NCBI RefSeq assembly: GCF_900182545.1
Contig: NZ_FXTJ01000001.1
Coordinates: 558,001 to 622,000 of the forward strand
DNA from: Geodermatophilus aquaeductus
GTDB lineage: Bacteria > Actinomycetota > Actinomycetes > Mycobacteriales > Geodermatophilaceae
Reading direction: 5' to 3'
Length of the DNA stretch: 64,000 nt
Shown one piece after another: positions 50,671-59,335 of the stretch (positions within the stretch are counted from its first letter, which is position 1; the number at the start of each line of letters is the position of its first letter). Below the pieces are notes generated by a model. The model worked only from the letters and a program-made list of their open reading frames with translations. It was not told where the DNA came from and did no database searches. Position numbers and translations under genes: made by a program.

Positions 50671-51299
50671 GCTCCCCCGCACCCGTCGACACCCCGCTCG
50701 GCCCGGCCGCGGTGCACGCCACCGGTCCGGCCGACGGCGCCCGCGGCACGCTGGTGCTCGGCCACGGCGCGGGCGGCGGCGTCGGCTCGGCGGACCTGGT
50801 CGCCGTCACGGACGCCGTCGCCGCGGCCGGCTGGCGGGTGCTGCTGGTCGAGCAGCCGTGGCGGGTGGCCGGCGGGCGGATCGCCCCGGCCCCGCCGCGC
50901 CTCGACCTCGCCTGGACCGCCGTCCTGGACGCGCTGCGCTCCGACGGGGCGCTGACCGGCCGCCTCGTGCTCGGCGGCCGCAGCGCCGGCGCCCGCGTGG
51001 CCTGCCGGACGGCGACCGCGCAGGGGGCCGACGGCGTGCTGGCGCTGGCGTTCCCGCTGCACCCGCCGGGCCGCCCCGAGAAGAGCCGCGCCGCCGAGCT
51101 CACCGGCGCGGGCGTGCCGCTGGCCGTCGTCCAGGGCAAGACCGACGCGTTCGGCCGGCCCGCGGAGGTCCTCGCCGCGCTGGAGGGCCTGCCGGCGGCG
51201 TCGGTCACCGCCGTGCCGGGCGACCACTCGCTGGGGAAGGCGCCCGCCGCGGTGGCCGCCGCCGCGCTGGCCTGGCTGGAGGACCTGCTCAGCCGTTGA
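50667..51299 (+). CDS. Alpha/beta hydrolase, KANL3/Tex30-like family
   Basis: A 210-residue serine hydrolase-fold protein. LVLGHGAGGGVGSADL is the oxyanion segment, LVLGGRSAGARVACR holds the nucleophile Ser (about 111), VVQGKTDAFGRP the acid and PGDHSLGKAP the catalytic His near the end. Relatives are widespread and uncharacterised. GTG 50667 overlaps the HAD stop. The last codons and the stop form part of a 24-bp terminator stem. Confidence 0.87.
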   Translation: MSSPAPVDTPLGPAAVHATGPADGARGTLVLGHGAGGGVGSADLVAVTDAVAAAGWRVLLVEQPWRVAGGRIAPAPPRLDLAWTAVLDALRSDGALTGRLVLGGRSAGARVACRTATAQGADGVLALAFPLHPPGRPEKSRAAELTGAGVPLAVVQGKTDAFGRPAEVLAALEGLPAASVTAVPGDHSLGKAPAAVAAAALAWLEDLLSR

Positions 51300-51366
51300 T
51301 CATCGGGTCGTTGCCGCCCCCGGCGGCGTGTCCGCGCGTGTCGGCGGCAACGAGCCGATGATCAAC
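51295..51366. terminator. 24-bp stem terminator spanning a stop codon
   Basis: Bases 51295-51318 pair with 51343-51366 with a single G-G mismatch. The TGA of the hydrolase gene (51297-51299) is inside the left arm, and the convergent coxG gene ends 8 bp beyond the right arm, so one structure serves both. Confidence 0.8.
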
Positions 51367-51373
51367 ACGGCGC

Positions 51374-52474
51374 TCAGCGGCGGCGGCGCCGGACCAGGAG
51401 CACCAGGAGGAGCAGGAACGCGCCGACCCCGGCGGCGGGCGCGGCGTAGCGGGCCAGCGCCGCACCCCCGGCCACCTCGAGCAGGTCGATCGGCTCGGGC
51501 TCGGCCACCGGCTGCCGGCGCACCGTCTCGGCGGTGCCGGTCGGGGTGCTGCGCGGCGGGGCGCCGGTGGCGGGCCGGCTCGGCGGCGCGGTGTTGCCCG
51601 ACGGCGGCGCGCTCGGCGCCCGCCCCACGGCCGCGACCGGCGCGGTGTCCGAGGCCGCCGGGGTGGCGTCGGAGGCCGCGGGCGCGGTGTCGGAGGCGGC
51701 CGGGGCGCCGTCGGTCACCGCGGGGATCGACACCGTGTCGGTGGCGCCCGTGGCGGCGATCGGCGCGGTGATGGGCGCGGTCTCCGTGGGCGACGGTCCG
51801 GCCGCGGCCTTCTTGGCAGCCGGCTTCTTGGCGCCCTTGCCGGAGACCGAGTCGGTGGCCGAGGCGGCGGCCTTCCTGGCCGCGGTGCCGGCCTGGCGCA
51901 CCTTCTCGGCGGCGGCGTTGTCGCCGGGCACCTGCTCGACCGACCGGGCGACCTCCTCGGCTGCCCCGGTCACGGTGGCCGCGGCCTTCGCCGCCGCGCT
52001 GTCGGCCCGCTCGGCGTCACCCTGCGCGTCGCCCTCGCCCAGCTGGGCGGCGAGCTTGTCGGCGAACTGGCCGAGCAGCTTGTTGCCGACGTCGGTCATG
52101 ACGCCGCGGCCGAACTGGGCCGGGCGGCCGGTGATGTTGAGGTCGGTCAGGACGTTGACCCGCGTGGTCTGCCCCTCGCCCTGCAGATTCGCGGTGATCG
52201 TGGCCGCGGCCGTGCCGTTGCCGCGCTGGTCCTTGCCGCGGGCGTCGATGACGGCACGGTGGGCGGCCTCGTCCTTCTCGATGAAGGACGCCTTGCCCTG
52301 GTACGTCAGGTTGATGGGGCCGAGCTTGACCTTGACCCGGCCGGTGAAGTCGTCACCGGTGACCGAGTCGAGGGCGGCGCCGGGCATGCAGGGGGCGATC
52401 CGCTCGATGTCGAGCAGCACCCGCCAGGCCTCGTCGACGGGCACGGGGACGGTGAAGGAGTTCTCCAGCTGCAC
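51374..52474 (-). CDS. coxG: CoxG-type SRPBCC protein with C-terminal membrane anchor
   Basis: A 366-residue protein. Residues 1-150 are the CoxG domain: LENSFTVPVPVDEAWRVLLDIERIAPCMPGAALD and GRVKVKLGPINLTYQGKASF. CoxG recruits carbon monoxide dehydrogenase to the membrane and binds quinone in mycobacteria. Residues about 160-335 are an Ala/Thr/Pro-rich tether with KKPAAKK and ASDTAPAASD repeats, followed by one membrane span (about 340-360) and RRRRR, so the protein is tail-anchored. GTG 52474 follows GGAGGT. It is the last gene of the cox operon. Confidence 0.92.
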   Translation of the reverse strand: MQLENSFTVPVPVDEAWRVLLDIERIAPCMPGAALDSVTGDDFTGRVKVKLGPINLTYQGKASFIEKDEAAHRAVIDARGKDQRGNGTAAATITANLQGEGQTTRVNVLTDLNITGRPAQFGRGVMTDVGNKLLGQFADKLAAQLGEGDAQGDAERADSAAAKAAATVTGAAEEVARSVEQVPGDNAAAEKVRQAGTAARKAAASATDSVSGKGAKKPAAKKAAAGPSPTETAPITAPIAATGATDTVSIPAVTDGAPAASDTAPAASDATPAASDTAPVAAVGRAPSAPPSGNTAPPSRPATGAPPRSTPTGTAETVRRQPVAEPEPIDLLEVAGGAALARYAAPAAGVGAFLLLLVLLVRRRRR

Positions 52475-52569
52475 GGTGCGACCTCCGGGGGTGGGAACGG
52501 ACCTCGGCCGGTCCGCCCGGGAGGGCGGGCCGGCCGAGGGGACGGGCGGAGCCGGGGTTGGGTCGGAAC

Positions 52570-53427
52570 CTACAACCCGGCGGCGGCGGCGACCGCCCGG
52601 CGAGTCAGCACCTGTGCGAGGTGCTCGCGGTAGTCGGCCTGGGCGTTGAGGTCGCTGCTCGGGCTGGTGCCCTCGGCCGCCGACCGCGCCGCCGCGGCCA
52701 CCGCGTCCGCGGACGCCGCGGCGCCGCTGAGCGCGGCCTCGGTGGCCGACGCCCGAAGCGGGGTCGGGCCCATGTTGGTCAGCCCGATCCGCGCCTCGGC
52801 GATGTGCCCGTTCTCCCGCCGCACCGCCGCGGCGACCGCGACGATCGACCACGCCTGCGCCACGCGGTTGAACTTCTCGTAGCGCACGCCCCACTCGCCG
52901 GCCAGCTTCGGCACCCGGATCTCCACGAGGATCTCGCCCTCGTCGAGCGCCGTCGTCAGGTAGTCGACGAAGAACTCCGAGGCGGGCACCGTCCGGCGGC
53001 CGTTCGGGCCGGCGATGACCATCTCGGCGTCCAGGGCGAGCGCCACCGCCGGCAGGTCACCGGCGGGGTCGGCGTGCGCCAGCGCGCCGCCGAAGGTCCC
53101 GCGCCGGCGGGTCTGCCGGTCGGCCACGGTCTCGGTCGCCTCGGCGATGAGCTTCGCGTGCTGGGCGATGAGCGGGTCGGTGAGCACCTCGGCGTGCGTG
53201 GTCATCGCGCCGATGACCAGCGCGTCGCCGTCCTCGCGGACGCCGCGCATCTCGGCGACCCGGCCGAGGTCGACGACCGTCGACGGCGCGGCGAGGCGCA
53301 GCCGCATGACCGGGATGAGCGACTGCCCGCCGGCCATGATCTTGACGTCCTCACCGCCCGCCGCGACCGCCTGCAGGGCCTCGTCGACGGTGGTCGGCCG
53401 GGCGTACTCGAACGGAGCGGGGATCAC
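52570..53427 (-). CDS. coxM: Molybdenum hydroxylase medium (FAD) subunit, CoxM type
   Basis: A 285-residue FAD-binding subunit. KIMAGGQSLIPVMRLRLA is the first flavin motif and RRGTFGGALAHADPAGDLPAV the second, as in CoxM. It passes electrons from the iron-sulfur subunit to the acceptor. ATG 53427 overlaps the coxL stop (ATGA). The gap to coxG is 95 bp, still on one strand. Confidence 0.94.
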   Translation of the reverse strand: MIPAPFEYARPTTVDEALQAVAAGGEDVKIMAGGQSLIPVMRLRLAAPSTVVDLGRVAEMRGVREDGDALVIGAMTTHAEVLTDPLIAQHAKLIAEATETVADRQTRRRGTFGGALAHADPAGDLPAVALALDAEMVIAGPNGRRTVPASEFFVDYLTTALDEGEILVEIRVPKLAGEWGVRYEKFNRVAQAWSIVAVAAAVRRENGHIAEARIGLTNMGPTPLRASATEAALSGAAASADAVAAAARSAAEGTSPSSDLNAQADYREHLAQVLTRRAVAAAAGL

Positions 53428-55922
53428 AGGTCACCTCCGAGCGAGGAAGCGGGGGTGGAGACGCCGGCCGTGGACTCGGTGGAGGCCCCGCCGTATGCGT
53501 TGGTGCCGGCCGTGGCCCGGTCACCGCCGTCGCCACCCTGGTGGATGGCCCGCCAGACCCGTTCGGGCGTCAGCGGCATGCGGATGTCGCGCACCCCGAG
53601 GTGCCGGACGGCGTCGAGCGCGGCGTTGACCACCGCCGGCGTGCTGGCGATGCACCCCGCCTCGCCGACGCCCTTGGCGCCGATCGGGTTGCCCGGCGCC
53701 ACGTGCACGGTGTTGCCCGTGTCGAAGTGCGGCAGGTCGGCGGCCGACGGCACCAGGTAGTCCACGAAGGTGCCGGTGGTGAGGTTGCCGTCGGCGTCGT
53801 AGACGGCCTCCTCGTACAGCGCCTGCGCGATGCCCTGGGCCAGGCCGCCGTGCACCTGCCCCTCGACGATGAGCGGGTTGACGATCGTGCCGACGTCGTC
53901 GACGCAGGCGTACTTCCGGATCTTCACGAACCCGGTCTCGGTGTCGACCTCCATGGCGCACACGTGCGTGCCGTGGGGGAAGGAGAAGTTCACCGGGTCG
54001 AAGGTCGCGTCCGCGTCGATCGACGGCTCGATGTCCTCGGGGTAGTTGTGCGCCGCGAAGACGGCGAGCGCGATCTCCTGGATCGACAGCGCCGTGCCCG
54101 GCGTCCCGCGGACGGTGAACTTCCCGGCGGAGAACTCCAGGTCGTCCTCGTTCGCCTCGAGCAGGTGCGCGGCGACCTTGCGCGCCTTCTCGATCACCTT
54201 GTCGGCGGCCTTGACCACCGCGGTGCCGCCCACGACCAGCGAGCGCGAGCCGTAGGTGTCCATGCCCTTGTGCGAGACGGCGGTGTCGCCGTGCAGGACC
54301 TCGACGTCCTCGAACGGCACGCCGAGCTGGTCGGCGACCAGCTGGCTCCAGGCCGTCTCGTGGCCCTGCCCGTGCGGCGTGGAGCCGGTGACGACCTCGA
54401 CCTTGCCGGTGGGCAGCATCCGGATCGACGCCGTCTCCCAGCCGCCCGCGCCGTAGGACAGCGAGCCGAGCACCCGGGAGGGCGCCAGGCCGCACATCTC
54501 GGTGAAGGTCGAGAAGCCGATGCCCAGCTGGACCGGGTCGTTCGACTCGCGGCGGCGGCGCTGCTCCTCGCGCAGCTCCTGGTAGCCCAGCAGCTCCAGC
54601 GCCTGCTGCGTGGCGGCGTCGTAGTCGCCGCTGTCGTACTCCAGGCCCGCCACCGTGGTGAACGGGAACTCCTGGGCCTGGATCCAGTTCTTCCGGCGCA
54701 GCTCCAGTGGGTCCATGCCGAGCTCGACGGCGAGCTCGTCCATGATCCGCTCGACGGCGAAGGTGGCCTCGGGCCGGCCGGCGCCGCGGTAGGCGTCGGT
54801 GGGCACCTTGTTGGTGAAGATCCCGTCGCACTCGAAGCGGTAGGCCGGGAACTTGTAGATGCCCGGGAACATGAAGGCGCCCAGCGCCGGCACGCCCGGG
54901 GTGATCAGCCGCAGGTAGGCGCCCATGTCGGCGAGGATCCGCACGCGCAGGCCCTTGACGTTGCCCTCGCGGTCGGAGGCGACGTCGATGTACTGGATCT
55001 GGTCGCGGCCGTGGTGGGCGGCCATGAGCGACTCGCTGCGGGTCTCGGTCCACTTGACCGGCTTGCCGAGGCGCCGCGCGATGAGCAGCGCGATGACCTC
55101 CTCGGGGTTGACCTGCAGCTTGCCGCCGAAGCCGCCGCCGACGTCGGGGGCGACGACGCGCAGCTTGTGCTCCGGGACGCCGGTGACCATCGCCAGCATC
55201 ACGCGCAGCACGTGCGGGATCTGGGTGGCCGACCACATCGTGAAGTTGTCGCCCTGCGGCTGGACGACGACCGAGCGCGGCTCCATGAACGCCGGGATCA
55301 GCCGCTGGTTGACGAACCGCCGGCTGACGACGACGTCGGCGTCGGCGAAGGCCTGCTCGGTGTCGCCGCCCGTGCCGGCCTCGCCGGCGTCGAAGACGAA
55401 GTGGTAGGCGGTGTTGGACTCGATGTGGTCGTGGCAGAGGTCCGCCTCGCCCTTGACCGCCTGCTCCATGTCGAGCACCGGCGGCAGCAGGTCGTAGTCG
55501 ACGTCGACCAGCTCGATCGCGTCGGCGGCCGCGGACCTGGACCGGGCGACGATGACGGCGACCGCCTCGCCGACGTGGTTGACCTCCTCGACGGCGATCG
55601 AGGGGTGGCCGGGGTTGACCATGTCCGCGGTGACCGGCCAGGCGCAGGGGATGGAGCCCTGCTCGTCGGCGAGGTCGCGGCCGGTGTAGACGGCGACGAC
55701 GCCGGGCGCCTCGAGGGCCGCGCTGACGTCGACGTTGGTGATCTTGCCGTGGGCCACGGGGCTGCGGACGACCGCGAGGTGCAGCATCCCGGGCAGGACC
55801 ATGTTGTCGGTCCAGGTGGTGCGCCCGGTGATGAGGCGGGCGTCCTCCTTGCGGCGGCGGGCCTTGCCGATCTCGCGCTCCGGCGCGACCTCGGCGGCGG
55901 CCGGGTCCTCGGTGACCGTCAT
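53424..55922 (-). CDS. coxL: Molybdenum hydroxylase large subunit, form II CoxL type
   Basis: An 832-residue molybdopterin subunit of the xanthine oxidase family. The Mo-cofactor domains include [13 protein letters not shown] (about 245) and [12 protein letters not shown] near the C-terminus with the catalytic Glu. The active-site loop reads AYRGAGR (about 377-383), the form II sequence, not the AYxCSFR of true aerobic CO dehydrogenase. CO is therefore not assured as substrate. Gene order S-L-M also fits form II. It overlaps both neighbours by 4 bp. Confidence 0.95.
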   Translation of the reverse strand: MTVTEDPAAAEVAPEREIGKARRRKEDARLITGRTTWTDNMVLPGMLHLAVVRSPVAHGKITNVDVSAALEAPGVVAVYTGRDLADEQGSIPCAWPVTADMVNPGHPSIAVEEVNHVGEAVAVIVARSRSAAADAIELVDVDYDLLPPVLDMEQAVKGEADLCHDHIESNTAYHFVFDAGEAGTGGDTEQAFADADVVVSRRFVNQRLIPAFMEPRSVVVQPQGDNFTMWSATQIPHVLRVMLAMVTGVPEHKLRVVAPDVGGGFGGKLQVNPEEVIALLIARRLGKPVKWTETRSESLMAAHHGRDQIQYIDVASDREGNVKGLRVRILADMGAYLRLITPGVPALGAFMFPGIYKFPAYRFECDGIFTNKVPTDAYRGAGRPEATFAVERIMDELAVELGMDPLELRRKNWIQAQEFPFTTVAGLEYDSGDYDAATQQALELLGYQELREEQRRRRESNDPVQLGIGFSTFTEMCGLAPSRVLGSLSYGAGGWETASIRMLPTGKVEVVTGSTPHGQGHETAWSQLVADQLGVPFEDVEVLHGDTAVSHKGMDTYGSRSLVVGGTAVVKAADKVIEKARKVAAHLLEANEDDLEFSAGKFTVRGTPGTALSIQEIALAVFAAHNYPEDIEPSIDADATFDPVNFSFPHGTHVCAMEVDTETGFVKIRKYACVDDVGTIVNPLIVEGQVHGGLAQGIAQALYEEAVYDADGNLTTGTFVDYLVPSAADLPHFDTGNTVHVAPGNPIGAKGVGEAGCIASTPAVVNAALDAVRHLGVRDIRMPLTPERVWRAIHQGGDGGDRATAGTNAYGGASTESTAGVSTPASSLGGDL

Positions 55923-56413
55923 GCCTGTGCTCCCAGGGTGTCGGAGCGGCCCGCCATCTCACCGGCGGCCTGCTGCACCGCGCGGACGATGTTCTGGTAG
56001 CCGGTACAGCGGCAGAGGTTGCCCTCGATGCCCTCGCGGACCTCGGTCTCGCTCGGGTTCGGGTTCTCCTTGAGCAGGTCGATCGAGGCCATGATCATCC
56101 CGGGCGTGCAGTAGCCGCACTGGAGACCGTGCATCTCGTGGAAGGCCTTCTGCACCGGGTGGAGGTCCCCGGCGCTGCCGATGCCCTCGATGGTGGTGAC
56201 CTCGGCGCCGTCGGCCTGGACGGCGAAGACGGTGCAGGACTTCACGGCCTGACCGTCGAGGTGGACCGTGCACGCGCCGCAGTTGCTGGTGTCGCAGCCG
56301 ACGACCGTGCCCACCTTGCCGAGCGCTTCGCGCAGGTGGTGCACCAGCAGGGTCCGGGGTTCGACCTCGTCGGTGTAGGTCACTCCGTCGACCCTCATGC
56401 TGACCTGGGTCAT
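55919..56413 (-). CDS. coxS: Molybdenum hydroxylase small [2Fe-2S] subunit, CoxS type
   Basis: A 164-residue protein with two iron-sulfur clusters. Plant-type cluster: Cys40, Cys45, Cys48 and Cys60 ([10 protein letters not shown] then KSC). Second cluster: Cys99, Cys102, Cys134 and Cys136 (QCGYC and LCRC). It relays electrons from the Mo centre to FAD. ATG 56413 follows CGGAGGAT; the 27 residues upstream in frame are basic and unlike the family. It is the first gene of coxS-L-M-G. Confidence 0.96.
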   Translation of the reverse strand: MTQVSMRVDGVTYTDEVEPRTLLVHHLREALGKVGTVVGCDTSNCGACTVHLDGQAVKSCTVFAVQADGAEVTTIEGIGSAGDLHPVQKAFHEMHGLQCGYCTPGMIMASIDLLKENPNPSETEVREGIEGNLCRCTGYQNIVRAVQQAAGEMAGRSDTLGAQA

Positions 56414-56494
56414 GGATCCTCCGCTCCGTTGCAGGGGGCGAGTGCGCCCGGTCACGGGCGCTCTTGCGGCGGAGTGTGTCAACGGCGGAGTCAC

Positions 56495-56513
56495 TTAGGC
56501 CACGCTTACCTGC
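56495..56513 (-). promoter_or_regulatory. Iron-box-like site upstream of coxS
   Basis: TTAGGCCACGCTTACCTGC (read on the plus strand) matches 13 of 19 positions of the DtxR/IdeR consensus, as many as the box at 15485, and keeps TTAGG and CTTACCT. It lies 82 bp before the coxS start. TTGACA (56482-56477, minus) is a -35 candidate just downstream of it, but no good -10 follows at 17 bp, so the link to iron control is tentative. Confidence 0.45.
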
Positions 56514-56639
56514 CGATGGAGGACCGCGCGGACCGCAGGATCGGACCGATGAAGCCTTCGAGCTCCGCAGGTGCGGGAGTGCCGATACGACGGCGATCCG
56601 CAGGGCGGAGGTTGCACGGCTGTTGCAGCAGGCGCCGGC

Positions 56640-57863
56640 TCAGGCGGGGACGGCGCGCAGCTCGCGGCGCCGCAGCAGGCCGCTGGCCAGCAGCGCGAGC
56701 AGGCCCAGGACCGCGAGCCCGACGCCGACCAGGCTGGGCGCGGTGTAGCCGAGACCGGCGGCGATGACCACGCCGCCCAGCCAGGCGCCGAGCGCGTTGG
56801 CCGCGTTGAGGGCCGAGTGGTTGAGCGCGGCGCCGAGCATCTGCGCCTCCCCGGCCACCTCCATCAGCCGCAGCTGCAGGCAGACGACGAGCGTGGAGGC
56901 GCTGAGCGCGAGCAGGAAGATCCCGGCGAGCAGGGTGGGACCGGTGGCGGCGGCCGGCCCCATCAGCGCCAGCAGCACCGCGACGGCCACCAGCGCGCCG
57001 GCCAGCGAGCGGAACAGCGCGACGTCGGCCAGCCGCCCGCCGAGCGCGGTGCCGGCGACGCCCCCGACGCCGAAGGCGAGCAGCACCCACGGCACGGCAC
57101 CGCGGGAGAGCCCGGTGACCTCGGTGGTGAGCGGCGCGACGTAGCTGTAGACGGCGAACATGCCGCCGAAGCCGACCGTGGCCACCACGAGGGTGAGCAG
57201 CACCTGCGGCCGGCGCAGCGCCCCGAGCTCGGCGCGCACGGTGGCGTCCCGGTCACCGCGGGAGGACGGGACGACGGCGAGCACGGCGCCGACGGTGAGC
57301 GCGGCGAGCACGACGACCGCCCAGTACGCCGACCGCCAGCCCAGCGTCTGCCCCAGCCAGGTGGCCGCGGGGACGCCGGCGACGTTGGCCACGGCCAGGC
57401 CCAGCATCACCGTGCTCACGGCCCGGCCGCGCAGCGAGTCCGGCACCAGCGAGGCGGCGACCAGCGAGGCGACGCCGAAGTAGGCGCCGTGCGGCAGGCC
57501 GCTGACGAAGCGCGCGAGCAGCAGCGTGGTGTTGCCCGGCGCGAGCGCGCTGAGCGCGTTGCCGGCGAGGAAGGCGGCCATGAGCCCGACGAGCAGGGCG
57601 CGGCGCGGCAGCCGGGCGCCGAGCGCGGCGATCACCGGCGCGCCGACGACCACGCCGAGGGCGTAGGCGGAGATGACGTGACCCGCCGTCGGGATGTCCA
57701 CCCCGACGCCGCCGGCGATGTCGGGCAGCAGGCCCATGGTGACGAACTCGGTGGTGCCGATCGCGAAACCGCCCAGCGCCAGCGCGACCAGGGCCAGGGC
57801 CACCCGGGGGGTGGCGAGGGTCGCGGTCACGGGAGCCGGGGGGACGGCGGTGCGGGCACTCAC
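56640..57863 (-). CDS. MFS transporter, DHA1 (AraJ/Bcr-like) type
   Basis: A 407-residue major facilitator with twelve spans. FAIGTTEFVTMGLLPDIAGGVGV and AYALGVVVGAPVIAALGARLPRR (motif A) mark the DHA1 sugar/drug efflux branch. GTG 57863 is the likely start, VSARTAVPPAPV; a longer form from 57920 would run through the palindrome at 57903-57930 and is rejected. It lies 72 bp downstream of the GAF regulator on the same strand, which may control it. Substrate unknown. Confidence 0.88.
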   Translation of the reverse strand: MSARTAVPPAPVTATLATPRVALALVALALGGFAIGTTEFVTMGLLPDIAGGVGVDIPTAGHVISAYALGVVVGAPVIAALGARLPRRALLVGLMAAFLAGNALSALAPGNTTLLLARFVSGLPHGAYFGVASLVAASLVPDSLRGRAVSTVMLGLAVANVAGVPAATWLGQTLGWRSAYWAVVVLAALTVGAVLAVVPSSRGDRDATVRAELGALRRPQVLLTLVVATVGFGGMFAVYSYVAPLTTEVTGLSRGAVPWVLLAFGVGGVAGTALGGRLADVALFRSLAGALVAVAVLLALMGPAAATGPTLLAGIFLLALSASTLVVCLQLRLMEVAGEAQMLGAALNHSALNAANALGAWLGGVVIAAGLGYTAPSLVGVGLAVLGLLALLASGLLRRRELRAVPA

Positions 57864-57902
57864 GTGACCGTGCCAAGGGAACCGCACCGGCCCGTATTCC
57901 CG

Positions 57903-57930
57903 TGCGGCAGAGATGGCCATTCCTGCCGCA
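57903..57930. terminator. 28-bp palindrome with GATGGCCATT core, probable terminator
   Basis: Bases 57903-57916 face 57917-57930 with one mismatch and one wobble. It comes 5 bp after the end of the GAF regulator gene. The inner sequence is the same as in the palindrome at 23354-23385. Confidence 0.6.
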
Positions 57931-57935
57931 GGGGG

Positions 57936-59255
57936 TCAGCCGCGGGACGCCCGCCGGAGGGCCAGCAGGTGGGCGGCGACCGCACCGCGCCGTGGAGAGC
58001 CGGCGGGCAGCGCCTCGAGGCAGGCCTGCCAGGCGGCGACGTCGTCGCGGGCCTCGGGCAGCGCGGTCCAGCGCAGCAGCAGCTCGGGCCGGCGGCTGGT
58101 GAGCACGGCCGCCCGCAGCGCGGCTCCCGTCCGCCGGCGGGCGACGGCGACGCCGGGCGCGGTGGAGCGCGGCAGCACCGGGCCGGGGTAGGCGTCGAGC
58201 GCGGCCGCGACGGCACCGCGGTCGAGCAGCCGGCGGACCCGGTCGACGTCGGTCTCCAGCGGGCGCAGCAGCCGGTAGGGCCGCGAGCCGACGAGGTCGT
58301 CGCCCACCAGCCGCCGCAGCCGGGACAGCTCGGCGCGCACGGTGACCGCAGCGGTGTCGCCGGCGTGGCACTCGGCCGCCAGCTGCTCGGTGGTGCGGCC
58401 CTCCCCCGCGGCGGCGGCCTCGGCGAGCAGGAGCAGCAGCTCGGAGTGGCGCAGCGAGAGCTCCACCGGGCCGGTGGGCCGGGTGAGGCGTGCGCGCTCC
58501 CGGCCGAGCACCTCGAGCAGCGGCGCGACGGGGCGGGCCGGCGCCGGACGGGGGCCGCGGCCGGTGTCGCGCTGCTCCTCGCGGTGCAGCCAGCGCAGCT
58601 CCGACTCGACGGCGGCCACGGTGGCGCGCACGAGGGTGAACACGTGCGGGCTGGCCACGTGGTCGCCGCCGGTGACGTCGATGGCGCCCAGGAGCACCCC
58701 GGTGACCGGGTGGTGCACCGGCGCGGCCGAGCAGCTCCAGGGCTGCACCGGGCGGCGGTAGTGCTCGCTGCCGTAGATCTGCACCGGGTGGTCGACGGCC
58801 AGCGCTGTCCCGGGGGCGTTGGTGCCGGCCACCTCCTCCGACCACCGGGCCCCGGCCACGAAGTTCATCGTCTCGGCGAGGGCGCGCAGCCGCCGGTCGC
58901 CCTCCACCCACAGCATCCGGCCGTCGGCGTCGGTGACCGCCACGATCATCCGGTCGGCCTCGGCGTCCTCCACGAGCAGACGGCGGATCACCGGCAGCAC
59001 CGGGGCCAGCGGGTGCGCGGCGCGGTAGGCGTCCAGGTCGTCGTCGAGGAGGTCGACCGGCGGGCCCTGGCCGTCGGGGTCGACGCCGCTGCCCAGGCTG
59101 CGCCGCCAGGAGTCCCACACCACCGAGCGCACGCCCGGCCGCGGGGGCGGGGCGCCGCGGGTCACCAGCGTCTCGTGCGCCGCCCGGAGCCGGCGGGTCA
59201 GCCCGGGCGTCGGGGGGCCGTCGGGCAGGGCGAGCCACGGGCTGACGCCGGTCAC
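57936..59255 (-). CDS. GAF-domain helix-turn-helix regulator
   Basis: A 439-residue regulator. SVVWDSWRRSLGSGVDPD (about 33-50) is the helical start typical of AcoR-like activators, then a GAF sensor domain (about 80-215) with MIVAVTDADGRMLWVEGD, NFVAGARWSEEVAGTNAPGTALA and GVLLGAIDVTGGD. The C-terminal part has winged-helix-like ELSLRHSELLLLLAE and TVRAELSRLRRLVGDDL. There is no AAA+ domain, so it does not act with sigma-54. GTG 59255 follows GGGGGGAA. Neighbours suggest control of the MFS gene or of mftF; effector unknown. Confidence 0.83.
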   Translation of the reverse strand: MTGVSPWLALPDGPPTPGLTRRLRAAHETLVTRGAPPPRPGVRSVVWDSWRRSLGSGVDPDGQGPPVDLLDDDLDAYRAAHPLAPVLPVIRRLLVEDAEADRMIVAVTDADGRMLWVEGDRRLRALAETMNFVAGARWSEEVAGTNAPGTALAVDHPVQIYGSEHYRRPVQPWSCSAAPVHHPVTGVLLGAIDVTGGDHVASPHVFTLVRATVAAVESELRWLHREEQRDTGRGPRPAPARPVAPLLEVLGRERARLTRPTGPVELSLRHSELLLLLAEAAAAGEGRTTEQLAAECHAGDTAAVTVRAELSRLRRLVGDDLVGSRPYRLLRPLETDVDRVRRLLDRGAVAAALDAYPGPVLPRSTAPGVAVARRRTGAALRAAVLTSRRPELLLRWTALPEARDDVAAWQACLEALPAGSPRRGAVAAHLLALRRASRG

Positions 59256-59335
59256 GGCGTTCCCCCCGCGCTGAGAGTCATGGTCTGCCCATGGTGACCC
59301 GCGTCGCACGATTGCGCCAGGCACCCGGCCGCAGG

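Noticed and set aside
53541-56000. Plus-strand frame of about 819 codons antisense to coxL
   Set aside because: It mirrors the coxL codons, has extreme Val/Gly/Arg/Asp composition and no recognisable domain.
51374-56413. Annotating the cox operon as proven aerobic CO dehydrogenase
   Set aside because: CoxL has the form II loop AYRGAGR and the gene order S-L-M, so CO oxidation is not established.
56506-57090. Open frame on the minus strand between coxS and the MFS gene
   Set aside because: It is a shifted frame within the MFS gene, Arg/Gly rich, without motifs.
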